A stretch of DNA of 64,000 bases from Arthrobacter sp. MYb227 (GTDB taxonomy: Bacteria > Actinomycetota > Actinomycetes > Actinomycetales > Micrococcaceae): positions 62,001-126,000 of the forward strand of contig NZ_PCPT01000007.1 in assembly GCF_002975435.1 (NCBI RefSeq), written 5' to 3'. The position numbers and the translations under genes are program-made. Of the stretch, positions 60,731-64,000 are shown piece after piece (the first letter of the stretch is position 1; every line of letters starts with the position of its first letter). A model generated the notes under the pieces. The model worked only from the letters and a program-made list of their open reading frames with translations, was not told where the DNA came from and made no database searches.

Positions 60731-62476
60731 CTATCCGGCCAACAGCCGTGAAAGCTCTCGTTTAATGGTGTCCAGCTTTTCTTGACCCGCTACGCGCAAG
60801 GATGGCAGCTGCTGCGCGTCCGTGGCCTGCGAAATAATTTCGAGGTAGCACTTGAGTTTTGGTTCCGTTCCCGAGGGACGAATGATCACACGGGTATTGG
60901 CCTCGGTCAGAAATAGCAGCCCATCGGTGGGTGGCAGGTGAGCGCCTAAACTCAAATCCTCGAACTGGGCAACGGTTTCACCAGCTAATTCCCTAGGTGG
61001 GTTGGCACGTAACGACTCCATCATGGTTCCCAGTAGCCCCAGATCTTTGACCCGCAACGATAATTGATCGGTTTGGTGGGCGCCGTGAGCCAAAGCCAGC
61101 GCATCTAGTACCTGCGGGAAGCCGGAATTCGCTGCCTTGAGCTCGGCAGCGTATTCGGCAAGTAGCAGGGCCGCTGAAATGCCATCCTTGTCACGGACCA
61201 AATCCGGAGCAACGCAATAGCCAAGGGCTTCTTCGTAACCGTATGCCAGGTCGGGGGTGCGTGAAATCCATTTGAATCCGGTCAACGTCTGCCGATGCCC
61301 CAAGCCCCGCAGTGCAGCAATCGAGGCAAGCATGCGAGAAGAGACTATTGAGTTAGCAAAGACCGAGTCCTGGGAAGCCGTTTGGGCGATGCGTGTGCCC
61401 AGTAACCATCCGACCTCGTCCCCGCGCAGCATTCGCCATCCGGTGTCCGGGAAGTTTACCGCCGCGGCACAACGATCGGCATCGGGGTCATTGGCAATCA
61501 CCAGATCTGCGCCGGTGCGCTGGGCTAGGGCCACCGCAAGATCTATGGCCCCGGGTTCTTCCGGATTGGGAAAAGCCACGGTGGGAAAATCAGGATCCGG
61601 GTGTTCTTGTTCGGCAACGATTGCCACGTGAGAAAAACCTGAAGCGGCAAAGCCGGTGGCCATGGTGTGCCCACCAACTCCATGCATGGGAGTCAGCACT
61701 ATTTTTAGTGCAGCACGTGCCAGGGCAAGATCCGCCGTTGGCGCATCCTCAATAGCCGTGAGCAGCCCGGTGATCTTTTCAAGGTATGCGGCCTCAATAT
61801 CACCGGGTTCGGCCCGGCCCGGCAGGACCTTCCATCCGGTGTGTGCGAGTGCAATATCGATCATTGGTTCATCGTGATTGATTTGGGCCGCGATCTGCGC
61901 ATCGGCAGGGGTGACGATCTGCGCACCGGAACCCCAGCCGGGCTCGGCCTTGCCGCCCAGATACACCTTGTACCCATTATCTGCCGGTGGATTATGGCTT
62001 GCGGTGACCATGATCCCGGCATCGGCCGCAAATTCTCGCACCGCCCAGGCCAGCACGGGAGTAGGAAGAGCCATCGGCATCAAAGAAACCGTGATCCCCG
62101 CCGCGGTAAGGATGGCCGCCGACTCGGAAGCAAAAACATCGGAGTTGTAGCGCGCATCAAAACCAATGACTGCCGAGGGCACATAGGTGCCCTTGGCGCG
62201 CTGACGTAGGAAGCGGCCGATCCCCGCAGCGGTACGCCGCACCACCATTGAATTCATCCGGTTAGGTCCCGCGCCTAGTTCTGCTCGCAACCCGGCCGTA
62301 CCAAAGGCAAGGTTTCCGGCAAACCTATCGGCAAGCTCCAGCGCAGCGCTGTCATCACCGCTTCGAACCTTTTCACATAACTGCCGCAGCTGGGCCTGGG
62401 TGTTTTCATCGGGGTCCTGCTGTGCCCACGCGCTGGCGCGCTCAAGGAGCTCGGTGAGTGAAGGGTCCTGCATCAT
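60731..62476 (-). CDS. Phospho-sugar mutase (phosphoglucomutase/phosphomannomutase family)
   Basis: 581 residues, alpha-D-phosphohexomutase superfamily. Phospho-Ser160 is in [14 protein letters not shown], the metal loop is DPDADRC (Asp330, 332, 334), ending in a [12 protein letters not shown] phosphate-binding motif. Members interconvert sugar 1- and 6-phosphates, and some act on ribose/deoxyribose phosphates. Between punA and deoC it may act as a phosphopentomutase (inference from context). ATG 62476 is followed by a second ATG; AAAGGA upstream fits either. Confidence 0.93.
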   Translation of the reverse strand: MMQDPSLTELLERASAWAQQDPDENTQAQLRQLCEKVRSGDDSAALELADRFAGNLAFGTAGLRAELGAGPNRMNSMVVRRTAAGIGRFLRQRAKGTYVPSAVIGFDARYNSDVFASESAAILTAAGITVSLMPMALPTPVLAWAVREFAADAGIMVTASHNPPADNGYKVYLGGKAEPGWGSGAQIVTPADAQIAAQINHDEPMIDIALAHTGWKVLPGRAEPGDIEAAYLEKITGLLTAIEDAPTADLALARAALKIVLTPMHGVGGHTMATGFAASGFSHVAIVAEQEHPDPDFPTVAFPNPEEPGAIDLAVALAQRTGADLVIANDPDADRCAAAVNFPDTGWRMLRGDEVGWLLGTRIAQTASQDSVFANSIVSSRMLASIAALRGLGHRQTLTGFKWISRTPDLAYGYEEALGYCVAPDLVRDKDGISAALLLAEYAAELKAANSGFPQVLDALALAHGAHQTDQLSLRVKDLGLLGTMMESLRANPPRELAGETVAQFEDLSLGAHLPPTDGLLFLTEANTRVIIRPSGTEPKLKCYLEIISQATDAQQLPSLRVAGQEKLDTIKRELSRLLAG

Positions 62477-62521
62477 CGGATGGTTCCTTTGAAAAATGCT
62501 GCGGCGGTCAGGGGAGCTTGT

Positions 62522-63331
62522 TTAGAGCTTGGCGATGATCTGCGCCAAGAGGGCCGAAATGCGTGGCCCTGCTGCGGCTCCGGCTTCGATGACTTCCTCG
62601 TGGCTCAAAGCTGTCTTAGAGATGCCCGCGGCAAGGTTGGTGACCAGCGAGATGCCAAAGACTTCCATGCCTGCATGGCGTGCTGCAATTGCTTCAAGCG
62701 CCGTTGACATGCCAACCAGGTCGGCACCGATAACCTTTGCGTACTGCACCTCGGCCGGGGTCTCGTAATGCGGGCCGGTGAACTGGGCATAGACACCCTG
62801 ATCGAGGGTGGAATCTACCTCACGGGCAAGATCGCGAATGCGTGAAGAGTATAGATCTGTTAAGTCAACGAATGTTGCGCCCTCCAGCGGGGAGGTGGCG
62901 GTGAGGTTAATATGATCGGCAATCAGTACCGGAGTCCCGGGGGTCCAGGCCGGGTTCAAACCGCCACAGCCATTGGTCAGCACCATGGTCTTGGCCCCGG
63001 CGGCTGCTGCGGTGCGCACTCCGTGAACAACCGCGCGTACGCCCTGACCTTCATAGAAGTGGGTACGTGCACCGAGCACCAGCACGCGCTTGCCTCCGGT
63101 GGTCAGCACCGAAGAGATGGTTCCAACATGGCCCGGGACCGAGGCTGCATGGAAGCCGGGAAGTTCCGTGGCCTCGATGCGGTGGGTTGTTTCACCGATG
63201 AGGTTTGCGGCATCCCCCCAGCCGGAGCCCAGCACCAAGGCAATGTCGTGGGAAGGTACACCGGTAATGTCGGCGATCTTGTGGGCGGCGGCGGTGGCCA
63301 GGGCAAAGGGGTCAATAGCGTTATCCATCAC
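62522..63331 (-). CDS. Purine nucleoside phosphorylase
   Basis: 269 residues, trimeric PNP family. It splits purine (deoxy)nucleosides with phosphate to base and (deoxy)ribose-1-phosphate. IALVLGSGWGDAANLI is the phosphate-binding start, VLTNGCGGLNPAWTPGTPVLIADHINLT contains the base site, and VGMSTALEAIAARH the purine/ribose region. GTG 63331 is directly followed by ATG 63328; either may start. Its neighbour on the same strand is the phospho-sugar mutase 45 bases downstream. Confidence 0.95.
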   Translation of the reverse strand: MMDNAIDPFALATAAAHKIADITGVPSHDIALVLGSGWGDAANLIGETTHRIEATELPGFHAASVPGHVGTISSVLTTGGKRVLVLGARTHFYEGQGVRAVVHGVRTAAAAGAKTMVLTNGCGGLNPAWTPGTPVLIADHINLTATSPLEGATFVDLTDLYSSRIRDLAREVDSTLDQGVYAQFTGPHYETPAEVQYAKVIGADLVGMSTALEAIAARHAGMEVFGISLVTNLAAGISKTALSHEEVIEAGAAAGPRISALLAQIIAKL

Positions 63332-63500
63332 GAGGTTAAACCTACAGCTGTAAGCGCTTAATGTCAGCTAGTTAGCCACCACACACCACACGGTGTTAGA
63401 ACCGCTAGTAACCATCGGACACCCAAGAATTGATCTCAGGTGGGCACGAGAAACCCAAGGGTTGTGCACTATTGGCTTAGGTAGGGGAGAATAAGGGATC

Positions 63501-64000
63501 GTGAGTGCACAACACGATTTCAGTTCCCATAGGCTTGTAATTCTAGGTGGCGGCCCCGGCGGCTATGAGGCGGCCATGGTTGGCGCTCAGCTTGGAGCGC
63601 AGGTCACCATCGTCGAACGCGCGGGAATGGGCGGCTCGGCCGTTTTGACCGACGTAGTTCCTTCTAAAACGCTGATCGCCACCGCGGATGCCATGCGCCG
63701 CGTCTCGGGCGCGCGTGAATTCGGTGTCAAGGTTGGTGAAGATACCACCGAAGCCGTTGCAAACCTTTCAATAGTCAACGCTCGACTGCTCAAGCTTGCC
63801 CGGGATCAGTCCTCGGACATCCATGTTGGCCTTGAACGCGTTGGAGTACGCGTTGTCATTGGCGAAGGCAAGCTTCTCGATGCCAAAACCGTTGAGGTAT
63901 CGCGTGCCGATGGCAGCACCGAGCGCATTGAGGCAGACGCCCTGCTCATCTCCGTTGGCGCACACCCGCGCGAACTGCCCACCGCGGTTCCCGATGGGGA
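63501..64000 (+). CDS. NAD(P)H-quinone dehydrogenase of LpdA type, 3'-partial
   Basis: First 166 codons of a flavoprotein disulfide-reductase-like enzyme; the rest lies beyond the window. GTG 63501 starts it. The FAD motif LVILGGGPGGYEAAM is followed by GGSAVLTDVVPSKTLIATADAMR. In lipoamide dehydrogenases that stretch has a redox CxxxxC pair; here both Cys are absent (Ala/Val in their place). That pattern is known for the mycobacterial LpdA (Rv3303c) quinone reductase group. It probably reduces quinones with NAD(P)H, but this needs the missing C-terminus. It is divergent from punA. Confidence 0.85.
   Translation, partial: MSAQHDFSSHRLVILGGGPGGYEAAMVGAQLGAQVTIVERAGMGGSAVLTDVVPSKTLIATADAMRRVSGAREFGVKVGEDTTEAVANLSIVNARLLKLARDQSSDIHVGLERVGVRVVIGEGKLLDAKTVEVSRADGSTERIEADALLISVGAHPRELPTAVPDG

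Overview
The window looks like a chromosomal segment of a high-GC Gram-positive actinobacterium, most likely a Micrococcaceae member (Arthrobacter / Glutamicibacter / Paeniglutamicibacter type). The reasons are the core run tRNA-Gln, glmU, prs, rplY(ctc), pth, sufS-sufU, nhaA, mfd, the deoC / phosphosugar mutase / purine nucleoside phosphorylase cluster and an lpdA-type quinone reductase, together with frequent GTG/TTG starts and one-base or four-base gene overlaps. The genus is inferred, not proven. No transposase, integrase or CRISPR array was seen.

Positions 1-6737 hold three tandem LuxR-type (LAL / MalT-like) regulators. The first is cut by the left edge of the window, and the P-loops of the second and third are eroded. 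A roughly 700-base leader follows (6738-7452). It carries two hairpins with T-tails, several CACTTG boxes and a 24-codon leader ORF coupled by ATGA overlap to the first polysaccharide gene.

Positions 7453-25546 are polysaccharide block A on the + strand: an undecaprenyl-phosphate sugar transferase, nucleotide-sugar enzymes (Gfo/Idh/MocA oxidoreductase, SDR epimerase, two DegT aminotransferases, NeuD-type acetyltransferase), two paralogous GT4 enzymes, a Wzx flippase, GT2 and WsaF-like transferases, an acyltransferase remnant, a DUF6492-like protein, a Wzy polymerase, a Wzz co-polymerase and a secreted lipoprotein. The later part of the block is clearly AT-richer than the core genes.

Positions 25600-30382 are a mixed, partly decayed junction. 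It has a 925-residue fusion of a WecG/TagA/CpsF domain with two GT2 domains, a VanZ-like protein and a frameshifted WbpD-like acetyltransferase (all on the - strand), plus a TagD-like cytidylyltransferase on the + strand.

Positions 30842-42261 are polysaccharide block B, a tightly overlapping + strand operon. It encodes a Wzz protein with a dead ATPase-like tail, PssD/PssE (Alg14/Alg13-like) transferase subunits, a lipoprotein, an 1148-residue secreted protein with a fibrinogen-related domain, a CDP-alcohol phosphatidyltransferase, a GT2, a second Wzy and a second Wzx. A secreted GH16 glucanase and an intact WbpD-like acetyltransferase lie beyond it on the - strand. The locus therefore carries two separate Wzx/Wzy/Wzz sets. 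The TagA-like, TagD-like and CDP-alcohol transferase genes suggest that a phospho-alcohol or teichoic-acid-like element is also made.

From 45472 to the end are housekeeping genes: a TetR regulator, tRNA-Gln, UDP-GlcNAc and PRPP synthesis, L25, Pth, SufS/SufU, NhaA, Mfd, a stress protein and nucleoside catabolism. They are separated by strong bidirectional terminators. The last gene (lpdA-like) runs off the right edge.
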